64,000 nucleotides of DNA, taken from contig JASANG010000957.1 of NCBI GenBank assembly GCA_030248215.1, positions 1-64,000 on the forward strand. The letters are read 5' to 3'. Below, piece by piece: positions 22,410-35,200 of this stretch; within the stretch, counting starts at the first letter, position 1; every line of letters starts with the position of its first letter. The notes beneath the pieces were generated by a model. That model made no database searches. It was given only the letters and a program-made list of their open reading frames with translations, and was not told the DNA's origin. This stretch comes from Enoplolaimus lenunculus (Eukaryota; Nematoda; Enoplea; Enoplida; Thoracostomopsidae). Position numbers and translations under genes: made by a program.

Positions 22410-24118
22410 TTATAGAGCTTGTGGTTGGTTTCATCCCAACGGTTGGTTTCACCCCAAATGTCGGTTTCACCGCAACGGTTGGTTTCACCCCAACAGTCGG
22501 TTTCACCCCAACGGTTGGTTTCATCCGCACGGTTGGTTTCACCCCATCGTTGATTTCACTCCAACGATTGGTTTCACCCCAACGGTTGGTTTCACCCCAA
22601 CGGTTGGTTTCACCCCAACTGTGGTTTTCACCCCAACGGTTGGTTTCACCCCAACGGTTGGTTTCACCGCAACGGTTAATTTCACCCCAACGGTTGGTTT
22701 CACCCGCACGGTTGGTTTCACCCGCACGGTTGGTTTCACCCGCACGGTTGGTTTCACCCCATCGTTGATTTCACTCCAACGATTGGTTTCACCCCAACGG
22801 TTGGTTTCACCCCAACGGTTGGTTTCACCCCAACGGTTGGTTTCACCCCAACGGTTGGTTTCACCCCAACGGTTGGTTTCACCCCAACGGTTGGTTTCAC
22901 CCCAACGGTTGGTTTCACCGCAACGGTTAGTTTCACCCAAACGGTTGGTTTCACCCGCACGGTTGGTTTCACCCCAACGGTTGGTTTCCCCCCAACGGTT
23001 AGTTTCACCCCAAGGGTTGGTTTCACCCTAACGGTTGGTTTCACCCCAACGATTGGTTTCACCCGCACGGGTGGTTTCACCTTAAAGGTTTATTTCACTC
23101 CAACGGTTGGGTTCGCCCCAAGGGTTGGTTTCACCCCAAAGATTGGTTTTACCCCAACGGTTGGTTTCACCCCAACAGTCGGTTTCACCCCAACGGGTGG
23201 TTTCAACCCAACAGTCGGTTTCACCCCAACGGTTGGTTTCAACCCAATGGTTGGTTTCACCCCAACGGTTGGTTTCATCCCAACGGTTGGTTTCACCCCA
23301 ACGGTTGGTTTCACTCCAACGCTTGGTTTCACCCCAACGAGTGGTTTCACCCCAACGGTTGGTTTTACCCCAACGGTTGGTTTCACCGCAACGGTTGGTT
23401 TCACCCGCACAGTTGGTTTCACCCCAACAGTTGGTTTCTTCACAACGGTTAGTTTCACCCCAACGGTTGGTTTCACCCCAACGGTTGGTTTCACCCCAAC
23501 GGTTGGTTTCACCCCAACGATTGGTTTCACCCCAATGATTGGTTCCCCCCCAACGGCTAGTTTCACCCCAACGGTTGGTTTCACCCCAACGGTTGGTTTC
23601 ACCCCAACGATTGGTTTCACCCCAACGATTGTTTTCCCCCCAACGGTTAGTTTCACCCTAACGGTTGGTTTCACCCCAACCGTTGGTTTCACCCCAACGG
23701 TTGGTTTCACCCCAACGGTTGGTTTCACCCCAACGGTTGGTTTCACCGCAACGGTTGGTTTCATCCGCACGGTTGGTTTCACCCCCACGGGTGGTTTCAC
23801 CCCAACTGTCGTTTCACCCCAACGGTTGGGTTCACCCCCAACAGTCGTTTTCACCCAACGGTTGGGTTCCACCCCAACAGTCGGTTTCACCCCAACGGTT
23901 GGTTTCACCCCAACAGTCGGTTTCACCCCAACGGTTGGTTTCACCCCAACGGTTGGTTTCACCCCAACGGTTGGTTTCACCCCAACGGTTGGTTTCACCC
24001 CAACGGTTGGTTTCACCCTAATCGTTGGCTTCACCCCAACGGTTGGTTTACCCAACGAACAATGTCACCCCGTGGTTGTTTCGCCCCAATGGTTGGTTTT
24101 ATACAAATACGTTGGTTA
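22410..24118. repeat. 18-bp minisatellite, about 1.7 kb
   Basis: More than 90 head-to-tail copies of GGTTGGTTTCACCCCAAC. Variants such as CCGCAC, ACAGTC, AACGATT and the odd CCATCGTTGATTTCACTCC recur as blocks (compare 22530-22570 with 22750-22790), showing segment-wise duplication. The unit is six codons long, so several frames on both strands stay open for hundreds of codons (a 321-codon frame on the minus strand, 290 on the plus strand), which is a by-product and not evidence of coding. Confidence 0.95.
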
Positions 24119-24249
24119 GGCGCTTGTTGTCAGGATAAAAGTTTCTGTCATGCAAACGATTTATTGAAACTCTGTATTTAGTTTAATCAGTCTTCTCATT
24201 TTTCATTGTTCAGATTGATGGATTAATCAACAGCTTGGTAAAGCGGATG

Positions 24250-24427
24250 AAACTAGAAAAAATTGCTCAGCACTTGAGCAGAATGGAATATGCTTCATAT
24301 TCCTATTAAAAGGATAGTAACTAGACCAGCACATTCGTTCGATGTAACCTGGAAAAATATTAAGAAACAATGGCGTCCAAAATCATGTTAACTATTAATT
24401 CTTCTGAAACATATTGCGGATAGCAAA
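24250..24427 (+). repeat. Left arm of 178-bp inverted repeat
   Basis: Pairs with 24853-25030 with only about two mismatches, from AAACTAGAAAAAATTGCTCA at the outside to CATATTGCGG and AGCAAA at the inside; the spacer is about 425 bp. Just outside the left arm an AG at the end of TTCATTGTTCAG is followed by a short open segment that runs into the arm, but it is too short to call an exon. Confidence 0.95.
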
Positions 24428-24852
24428 ATTTCTGTAATTTTCTTTTTGTAACAAAACAAATGTTTTCCTTAAATTGAGTTTTCTACAAGAACGTACTAAA
24501 CTCACCTTTGGCTCTTCTATTAACATAGTTAATTGAATTTCATAAGAACACTTATGGCGACATAATTGGTGAGTTCGAGTATTGATGACCAATTTTGTTT
24601 TAGATACTTTCTCAAACAAGGCATTGTCACAAAATGACTGGCAATTGATGCTTTAAAAAACGACTCTTGACTTTAGCCGACTTTCAACCTTAGCGACAAA
24701 CAAACAAGTTTACAGGTCTACCGAGTTATTTGTTTCACTGCATAATCACTTCTAGAGGCTCATATCCTCACCGTATTCTGGCAGCATCGACTAATCTGGC
24801 AAGCAAAGGTCGCTATACTTCAGACGTCAAAAACTTTCAACATAAAAATAGA
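24428..24852. other. Spacer of the inverted repeat
   Basis: About 425 bp of unique-looking sequence with no exon or repeat recognised. If the RTK transcript reads through both arms this would be the loop of a long hairpin. Confidence 0.5.
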
Positions 24853-25030
24853 TTTGCTCTCCGCAATATGTTTCAGAAGAATTAATAGTCAACATGATTT
24901 TGGACGCCATTGTTTCTTAATATTTTTCCAGGTTACATCGAACGAATGTGCTGGTCTAGTTACTATCCTTTTAATAGGAATATGAAGCATATTCCATTCT
25001 GCTCAAGTGCTGAGCAATTTTTTCTAGTTT
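24853..25030 (-). repeat. Right arm of inverted repeat, forms RTK 3' UTR
   Basis: The outer end of this arm falls in the last base of the RTK stop codon (TAA at 25030-25032 on the minus strand), so the whole arm is the first 178 nt of the RTK 3' UTR. Confidence 0.95.
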
Positions 25031-26242
25031 TATACAATTTCAACTTCTTCGTCAGAAGCGTCAAATGATTGAGCGAAATGAGTTTGCTGCTGCTGCTGCT
25101 GCTGTTGTTGTTGCAATCTTGAACCAGTCCATTCATTGTTGGATCGTCTTGGATTGAACTGTACTTCACTGTCGGGTCGTTGTCCTGGTTTATTTTGCCC
25201 GTTTTTATTCGATTTAAATGCTGTTCGTCGTCGCTCAGTTGGAGATGTCGCGGCACTGTTTGTGTTACTCGTTTCACTTCCGGAAGTCGGACTTTCAGGC
25301 AAACCAGGAAGCGGTTTTGAAGGCGGAAATTTAAATTTTGATTGCCGTTCGTCGAGTTTGACTTGTAGACCGGATGTTCCTGACGTCGCCGCTGTAGTAG
25401 GTTCGGTTTCGCTTGACGACAAACTTGCTACAGATAGGGGTTGTACGTTAGAAATCGATTCTGAGTTTGATTCACTGCTTGGGGGTAATGACGGAAGCAT
25501 TGGTGGATTATCTGGACGTGCCGATGGACAAGTAGGGTACGGATAAACTGATATAGAGGGCGTATCGTTGTCACTTAAGCTTGTACTGACAGTTCGTACT
25601 GATGACGACGGATAGTAGATTGCGCTACCGGAAGAGTTGAGGACTGAGCATCCGGAATCGATTGATGTGCTCAAGCCTAGAATTCCAATCCGTGACGGAG
25701 TAGTACGGCGCCCCGGGGCGGAAGCATTCGGGGTCCGGGTCCGCCGTGAGTTAGCGTCCGTCTGGCGTACTCGGTTACTCGCTAACGACAGCTGGTCTGA
25801 CACGCTGCCGGCAAGACTAGGCTCGCTACGTTCAGCATCACAACCCGAATCGGTAGAATGTGCCGATATGGAATCTTTGTTGAAACTGTTTGTTCGTCGA
25901 AATCGTACCACACCACCTTCGGGTTTACTTCTAGAGTCCATCTGAGTGAGCTCTAGTTCTTGTGAGCTCGCGTCCGACTCCAATACTCGCTCCAGTTGCT
26001 TCGCACACCGGACACTGTTGCTACTGGAAGGGTCAAGGATTCCGGTGTCGGTGGTAATTTCGTCGTCCGGATGCGCGACTGTGTAGTAGCTTTGCATTGG
26101 ATTCACATAAAGTCCGTCGTAGTATTCACTTGAGTTTTGATCGCTTATTAGTTCCAGCAATTTGCCAAGCGCTTCTTTGATGTGCGCGAAGGTCGGACGG
26201 TCCGTTGGATCGGCGAGCCATGTTTCCCACATTATATCGTAT
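25030..26242 (-). CDS. RTK exon 20: kinase end and long signalling tail
   Basis: The first 35 or so codons finish the C-lobe (DPTDRPTF). The remaining 370 or so residues are mostly Ser/Thr/Pro/Asn-rich and probably disordered. Near the kinase is a cluster of tyrosines including [12 protein letters not shown] is the Y-x-N pattern bound by Grb2-type SH2 domains. A run of ten glutamines coded by mixed CAG/CAA lies at 25087-25116. The tail ends [10 protein letters not shown], with an acidic patch; the last four residues E-I-V pattern could fit a PDZ ligand. Confidence 0.93.
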
Positions 26243-29200
26243 CTGAAAATCATAATAATAATAATAAAAACAACAACAACAATAATAATAATTAATTGTA
26301 ATAATTATAACAATAATAATACTTATAACTGTAATAATAATAATAATAATAATAATAATTAATTGTAATAATAACAATAATAATACTTATAACTGTAATA
26401 ATAATAGTAATAATAATAATAATTAATTGTAATAATAATAACAATAATAATACTTATAACTGTATAATAATAATAGTAATAATAATAATAATTAATTGTA
26501 ATAATAACAATAATAATACTTATAACTGTAATAATAATAGTAATAATAATAATTATAATTATAATTATAATTATAATAATAGTAATAATAAAAATAATAA
26601 TCTACAAAAAGTACTGGGAATTTAAAACGAACTCATAGATGAGGTTGTCAAATAATGAAGTATGCGTTTTAACAACAAACTAAACAACATCCTTTGAAAG
26701 TATAAACATTTGATGGACTTGAGAAATTAAAAATGTTCAAATCTAAAAATGGATTGTAACGTAAAAATAGATAAATACAACTTATAATGGTCACAAGCAG
26801 CAGATCGAGAAGTTTCTGAAGTGGCTGGCGAGTTGGTAAAAGTTATGAAACGCAATTTTTACTGTATGCTTGAAATGTTCACTCATATAATTAGCGGCCG
26901 ATGTTACTTTAAGAGGCGTCCAGGTTTCTGGTGGATTCATAAAATAGTAGGTTTAGATCCTAGATTACATTTTGTGCTTAGGCTTACGGTTAGGCTTAAA
27001 GTAACATTGGCCTAATTAACAATACCATAGCTAAGTGTAATAAGTATGCATCTCACAGCGATAATTAAGAATTGCAAATGCATTAATTAACTGACGATTT
27101 CTTATTTTGTTTTCTGCTGTAAAAGCGAAAATTGTAAGGTAGGAACCTTATATCCTGTCAATGGATGCACTTGTAGTGAACATTAAAAATACATTTGCAT
27201 TTTATAGTACGTTAGCAAATTGTTTTACAATACATGCAACACAAACGTTTCGCTGACAATCTAAAGTTGCTAATAACTGTCAGTCTAGGTAGGAACCAAG
27301 GACACCAGACCTTTCTACGAAGCAGCTGGAAAAGCGGGCTAGAGCGGGGATCGAACTCTCAGCCTATGGATCCTTGAGCGAGCACTCTACCACTGCGCCA
27401 CGTAGCCCGCCTCTCCAACTGCATTTTTCGTCAACTATATGTGCCGACTCTACACCACTAAGTGCATTGCATTTATTGCATATGCACCAGGACAAGCATG
27501 TCTCACATGCTTACAACAACTGTTCTTCTGAAATTTACTCGTTACTTACGTCTAATTCTGAGAAAAGCAGATTACGGTACTGTAATGAACAGAATAAGAG
27601 GGGGCCTGATATTTATTTGGCTTCGCCAGTGGGTACCCCCCTGGTATTCGGTTACGGACTGTTATTTTTTAACTCGCCCTTCGTTATTGATATGATATAT
27701 TCCGTATTGCAACTATCCGTTGAATTAAACGTTTATTTGTCTTATAGCTTGAGCGATAATGCAAGGTTATACTTAGTAATGTACTTTCAAAACTTAAGTA
27801 CGCTATAAAGTTTCGAACTCAAGTTTATTTGGTCCTGGAGTCATTTATGCACTACAATTAGGAATAATTGACATTTATGGACTCTAATTAGGGTTTAAAG
27901 ACTCTATCCGCTGACGGTCTCGTATTAGGGATACGGACTTCTATTGATTTGGACTCAAAATGGGGACCCCGTCTTATTCGAGTCACTACAGTACGTTTTA
28001 GGGTATATTTAGTTGTTCATTAATTACTGTGTTTTTGGGTTTGTACATATATATGACATATTTAAACATTTCGAATATTAGCGAATTAAAATAGCAGTTT
28101 TAGTGAAAAAATATGAAATTCTTACAGCTCATCGGGACACTTATCAGGCTGTTCCATTCGGTTTCCTTCGATCAAATAATTCAACATTGCCGTCCGAAAA
28201 TCGCCATCCAAAGGCATTATGTCCGGATATGGTGCGCCGCCAAGCGTAATAATTTCGAACATCAAGATCCCAAAAGCCCACCTAAAACAGTTTAAAAATT
28301 GGTTTAGTTTGAATTGAAAATTAAACTACACTATAAATTCCAAAGAGTTTATTAATCAATTCTGCTAGCGAGTTAGTTAGTTCTGAATTAATATCAGTAA
28401 ACATTAACACACGCTGAGTTGAGTTGACTCTGGGTGAGTTGATTAATTAACTCAGAATCAATTGAATCAACTCACAATCCTGAGATCTGATAGTCCTAAC
28501 TCAGACTGAGTAATTCAACTCATTCTGAGTTAAAATCAACTCACTGGAATTTACAGTGTATCTGGTTTGATTTTTGACCACCAAATTTTGCAGAAACCAA
28601 ATCAAGGTAAACTTGGTCAGGATTTTAGTTAAATTTAAGGTTCAATTAATCGGCAAACTTACACATCACTTTTGGTGGTAAACTCGTAGCGTTCTATGGC
28701 TTCGAGTGCCATCCATTTAATTGGTAATTTCCCACCGCGTGCCATGTATGCAGTATCCGTATGTACGAATCGAGTTAACCCAAAATCTCCGATCTAAAAT
28801 TATTTGAATTTATTTTGAGTCGGAGTGATTGCAATATTTGCAATATCATCATCTTAAATCTGTGCAATGCACTATGCTTACTGCAGTTGCGTACTCGTTT
28901 ACAATTTGTTTACATCAAAGCAATAAACAGTGAACCGAAATGCGAACAAAATGTACTGCGCAGTTTTTAGGAATAAAAAGGTTTCAGAGAAATGATTTAA
29001 AGTTTGCAACCAAAAAGACAGCTGATTCGTTAATGCCTAGTGTTCTTTCTCAGATCGCCACAAAGTGCCAACTTCGGGATTATGAACGTCCAAAGGGCAG
29101 ACAATCACTGGAACCTGTCCGCAAATCTTGCAGGGTACCAACAGGAACGAAATTGTGCCAAAACTGAACCAGGGACAGGAATTGAATTGTCGCAGGAATC

Positions 29201-32200
29201 CCGGCCGGAACATGGAATTCCGACGGAACCTTGGATGTGTTTGTATACTAAAGTTAAAAATTTAATTAAAACACAGGGGTATACCTTTAAGTGTCCCCGT
29301 TCATCGACCAATATGTTACGTGCAGCAATATCACGATGTATATATCCTTTGCCGCTGATATATTCCATTCCATCCGACACCTGATATGACATCTGAATCA
29401 CGTCTTGGAGTCGAATAATTTTTGATTGGTCGAGAAGCGCTTGTGCCGTAGGATCGGACAAATCAACGCCTTCTTCAATTTGCTAAACATTAAACATTGG
29501 TGGTCAAGAATCGATGATCACTCTTTCAAGAGTGCACTGCAACAAATGGTGTGTCAAATTGACTCTGTATAAAATAGGCTCTACGGGACGACACAAACTA
29601 AGTCGAATTTAATGTCGTCAGAGTCAAATTCAACTCACTGAGTCGCACGTTTGACTCTGGCGCACACGAATTTGAGTCAGTTTGTATAGTCCCGAACAGC
29701 CTATTTCGGATAGAGTCAATTTGACTCAGCATTTTTTGCAGTGTATGCAACTGGGTAGATTCTGTGTAGAAATGAATGTACCAAGCACGCGTTACATTTT
29801 GTGTTTACTCAACCGTATATATACTAGCTGTAACAGTACAGTAAAGCATAAAATGCTAAGTCTAGGGCTAATCCTAGACCAAACCTCGGCGTAAATTATG
29901 TCCAACACAGCGCATATAAGTAAAATACAACTCTACCACTGTATTGCAATTTATGCCCGTATTCTTAAATGTATGCAGCACCTATAACCAGTAATTAATA
30001 ACTCTTGTAGCTTTCAAACAGGTAAAAATGGAGGAATTCGAAATTCAGCGCAATTTTTCCATTTGATTTGTTTTACTTTTATGCCCATGTTGAGATCTGA
30101 AATTGAAGCTGTTCGACAGTTTGAAAACATCTCGCTAACTAATGATACATGCAGGGTGCAACCGGATATCCGGTTCCGGTTTAATATCCGGCAAAAACTG
30201 GTATCCGTGTCCGGTTCCGGTATTTGGTATAAACCTACCGAATAGCGGATATTTGCGGTTGGGGTGCTGAATATCATAAAACGTGCTTTTTACAAATGAG
30301 CGCGTTTAACACCTTGCTGCAATTGCATTTCTGGACAAGTCAAAAGTTCAAGTTTTGGTACGCCTTCAGCTACTTTTGGCTTAGGTTTAGGCTTAGGCTT
30401 AGGCTTAGGCTTAAGCTTAGGCTTAGGCTTAGGCTTAGCTTTATGTAAGCGAGCGAAAGGTAACCGCATGTTTGCATTAAATAATTTCAGTTTATCAGCT
30501 GCATCTATGAACTTTATAACATACGATAAACCTTGAGCACGCTCAAATTACAGCGGAAAAATAATTTATCTATTTCGACATAATTATATATTCGGTATCC
30601 GGTTCCTGTTCCGGAAAAAAGTTAATATCCGTATCCGGTAAAGCCAAATTAAACTCACCTGGGTCATATATTTTCTACGGTCTCTCAAATAGTGTAACAA
30701 ATCCCCGTTTGAACAGTACTCGACAATCAATGACAGTGGTTGATTTTCAGTAATACAGTATAATATGTTTACCAGGCGACAATGTGAATACAACGACTTC
30801 ATTAATTGAATTTCTTGTAGAAAATCCGTTTTTGTTGCTTTGTCGGCATAATCTGAAAACAAAAATGAAATATTTTTTCAGTTAAAAAATTTAAAACTCG
30901 CACCATTTATGATATTCGGCGCAGGTGTGCAGCCGCAATTCCGGTTCCGGTAGCGAAATCTGCTATTTTTCACTATTCAGTTGCGGTATTAACAAATTCG
31001 GTACGTTTACTAAGGAATTTTCCGGTTTTTTCGGTAGTGAAAATTTTTTGTCGTTCGAAAATTTAAAAATAAAAATTAATATTTTATTCTGATGTGTTTT
31101 CTAAAATTGTCTGAGCGCGTAATGACCAAAATTGTCAATTTGTGTCATACCAAATAATTTATCGTACGTTTCCCAGCGGCTGTATTTGTTTCAAGATTTT
31201 GTCATTCTAAATGGTGCATGTGTTTAGGATATTAATTGTCAGTGATGTTCGAGTGCACAGAGGAAGAACCAAATGTCTCATACACTGTAAATTTTAGTGA
31301 GTTGATTTTAACTTAAAATGAGTTGAATCACTCAGTCTGAATTAGGACTGTCAGAACTCAGAATTTTGAGTAGATTCATTCATTCGGAGTTAATTAATCA
31401 AATCACCCAAAGTCAACTCAACTCAGAGTGAGTTAATGTTTACTAATATTAATTCAGAAATAACCAACTCGCTAACTGAATTGGTTAATCAGCTCATTGG
31501 AATTTACAGCGTAAATATATAACGCCACGGTTGGAACAAATGCTTCAGCCATGTTTTCAAGATTTATTTCAAACTATATTTCCATAAAACCATAAAATAG
31601 CTTTAAAAATGAATTTTTCGGTAAGAAGTATTTTTGTTTTCTGGTCGTGCCGGAAAGTAGAGAATTATTACAAAACATATTTTTGATGCTTTGACGTCAT
31701 CCGGCATCGGACATTAATAACATTGGTGAGGGAACGATACGAATTTTGAAACAATACTGAGGAAATAGCTTTGTGCTAAGATGTGGGAACACTGTAAATC
31801 CTAGCGAGTTGATTTTAACTCAGAATGAGCTGAATCACTCAGTATGAGTTTTAGACTTTCAGAAGTCAGATTTCTGAGTCAAGAAAACTCACTCTGAGTT
31901 AGTTATTCAACTCATCTGGAATCGACTGAACTCAGGGTGGGAATCAAATGTACTCAGAGTGAGTTAATGTTTACTGTTATTAACTCAGAAATAACTAAAT
32001 TCTAGCTGAATTGATTAATCAACTTCTTGAAATATACAATGAACGAAAAAAAATAGTGACTGATTGTTCAACCAAAGGCTTGTAAATTGGGATTTTTAAA
32101 TTACACGTCGACTTGTTTACGTTGTGGTATATGATCTATTGCCACACGATACACAGTGTAAATTCCAGTGAACTGATTGAAATTCAGAATGAGTTAAATC

Positions 32201-35200
32201 ACTGACGTGGAAATGCTCGCGAAAAATACTTATGTACTTCAGCTGAGCTTAATGCAGCTGATAAAAAGTTGTGAAACGTAATTTTTAATGTATGCTAAAT
32301 ATGTGCCAATTTCTTAAGGGGAAAAATTGTAAGGTACCTTACTACACTGTAAATTTCACTGAGTTGGTTTTAACTCAGAATGAGTTGAATCACTCAGTCT
32401 CAGTTAGGATCATCCGAACTCAGAATTTTGAATTGATTCAATTCATTCTGAGTGTTTAATTAATCAACTCACCCAGAGTCAACACAACTCAGAGTGAGCT
32501 AATATTTACTGATATTCATTCAGAAATAATAAACTCGCTGGGCTGAATTGATTTATCATCTCATTGGAATTTACAGTGTATTTTATCACAAAAAATGTAC
32601 TAAACGGGGGTACGTAGGTTTGATTCCCACCCGTCCCCTCTGTATCCGCAAGTACATTACCGTAGCATTGTTTGACAGCTACAACCATATCATCTGCATA
32701 CTCTTGAATGTTGGTTAAATTCGATTTTGCCGACGGTGCGGTTATTACACGACCGAGAACTTTGCCTGAAATTTAAATTCCCATAATTATGTATATCAAG
32801 CACAAGTCCTAACCATTAAATGTCAATACGTAATTCTAATTTAAGCAGTACCCTATAGAGCCCTTCACGAAAATTTCGCTACAGATGCGGTGAGGCTCGA
32901 ACCCACGACGTACGGATTATCACCCGGCTACTCTACATCTCAGCTGCGCAACCATGCAAACTTTTCGCTACAATGGCTGTATATACTGTGAGTTTGCTAC
33001 TACAATATACGTATTAGCCTAATTTTGACTTAGACAGTAAAACCGCTAACCCAAGCCTGAGCTTAAGCGAGCACATGAAAATCGCTACTCGGTTTGGAAC
33101 CTGTTCTATACATGAGCGAAATTCACTTTACTGAAAAGAATTATGATTCAAAAACAGATTTTGTAATACAAGTAGGTTCAGGCTTAAACAATTAGTTATC
33201 AATTTAGAGTCTAAAAATATCAGCACCGATATGCCCAACTCTATAGTTACATTCGACTTCAAAATATCTTACAGCTACATTAGTGATCCGTTAAACTTAA
33301 TTACACTGTAAATTCCAATGAGTTGATTAATCAAGCGATTGAGAGAATTAATTATTTCGGGTTATTTCTGAGTTGGTATCAGCAAATGATAACTCACTCT
33401 GAGCTCATTTAATTCCGGATGAGTTAACTAGTTAAATAACGTTCAAACTATAAAGAATTCTGAGTTCTGAAAGACCTAATTCACAGTTCAGACTTCTGAG
33501 TGGATTCAACTCATTCTGTGTTAAAATCAACTCACTGGAATTCACAATGTAGGTTAACAATGAGCATTACTTATTAAGTAATTCCAGTTTTCAGATAGAA
33601 CATGAATGAAGCGCTCACAAGTAATGCAAGTCTTGCAGTTACAAAACACGGCCTTTGTAGTGTGCGATATTTTAAACGGTACATTGTAAATTTCAGCGAG
33701 TTGATTTTAATTCAGAATGAGTTGAACCACTCAGTCTGAGTTAGAACTATCAGAACTCACAATTTTGAGTTGATTCAATTCATTCTGAGATAATTAACCA
33801 ACTCACCCAGAGTCAACTTAACTCAGAGTGACAATCAACTCAACCTAGAGTGAGTTTATGTTTTCTAATATTAATTCAGAAATCACCAACTCGCTGACAG
33901 TGAATTGATTAATCAACTCATTGGAATTTACAGTGTATCATGGACGGAACCAGAAAATAATTACTAATCTGCTTGAGGAAGTGAAATGAAAACTGCAAGT
34001 TCACTGTAAATTCAAATGAGTTGGATTAATCAATTCAGCTAGCGAGTTGGTTATTTCTGAATTAATATCATTAAACATAAACTCACTCTGAGTTGATTTC
34101 ATTCTCAAGCTGAGTTGAATTGACTCTGGGCGGGTTGGTTAATTAACTCAGAATGAATTGAATCAACTCAAAATTCTGAGTTCTGAGAGTCCTACCTCAG
34201 ACTGAGTGATTCAACTCATTCTGAGTTAAAATCAACTCACTGCAATTTACAGTGTTTATAAATATTGGAACCGGAACCGAATCGTTTGCGCGATTTTATT
34301 TTTTTTATTTATAATCGGAATCAGAACTAATTGTAAATCTAATTTTAACCGAAATCGTAACTCTGCTTATACCCTCCTGATTATACAAGAAAAATATTGC
34401 TCATCCGTACATTTGATGATTGGTTTATTTTCCTGGCCGCCGACCCCGGGTAAAACTCTGGACCCTGGGACATGCCTAAATATATTTGTACCTCGATAAA
34501 CTTGTCCAAATGCGCCTTTGCCAAGCGTTTCTTCTTCGTAAACAATCAGCCGGCGTGGGTCAACTTCCCATTTATCACATAGTTCTGGTCTGAAAATTAC
34601 AATAATTATATTATATCCAGGGGCGTATTCAAAGTGGACAATAAAGCCGATAAGTTCAATCGGAATTTTTGGAAAGTCTGGCTCTTAGAGGTCAAACTAA
34701 TGGCTTTTCATCAGATTGTACCGTTCTTAGCAATTGGCTGCGCCCCTGTCTCACGAAACCTATTAAATTACGTTTATGCGAGCTAGAAGCTTAACGCAAT
34801 TTTAGTATTATATATCTTAATAAGAAATTCTGGTTTTGATATCTGTTTGGGAGCTAAGTCTACATTGTAAAAAATGGTGAGTCAAATTGATTCTCATCGA
34901 AATACGCACTACGCGACTTCGCAAACTGAGTCAAATTCAACTCCGCCGGAGTTAAACACGCAACTCAGGAACGCGAACTTGACTCTGGCTGAGTCAAATT
35001 TGACTCAGTTTGTGTAGTCCCGTAGAGCCTATTTCGGAGACAGTCAATTTGACTCAGTTTGTGTAGTCCCGTAGAGCCTATTTTGGAGAGAGTCAAATTT
35101 GATTCAGTTTGTGTACTCCCGTAGAGCCTATTTCGGAGACAGTCAATTTGACTCAGTTTGTGTAGTCCCGTAGAGCCTATTTTGGAGACAGTCAATTTGA

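Noticed and set aside
23090-24119. Repeat proteins of 290-321 residues on both strands
   Set aside because: An 18-bp tandem unit keeps several frames open at once on both strands; opposite-strand frames of equal quality argue against coding.
24205-24310. Short plus-strand terminal exon running into the inverted repeat
   Set aside because: There is an acceptor-like TTCAG and about 31 open codons, but no upstream exon or homology, and most of it lies in the repeat arm.
25136-25945. Plus-strand open frames in the RTK tail region
   Set aside because: They are the opposite strand of the RTK last exon, which has a consistent splice phase and kinase homology at its start.
27374-27808. Possible protein gene of 144 codons
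   Set aside because: It overlaps the tRNA-like sequence and family H; the other H copy at 51258-51542 has only part of the frame, on the opposite strand, with different ends.
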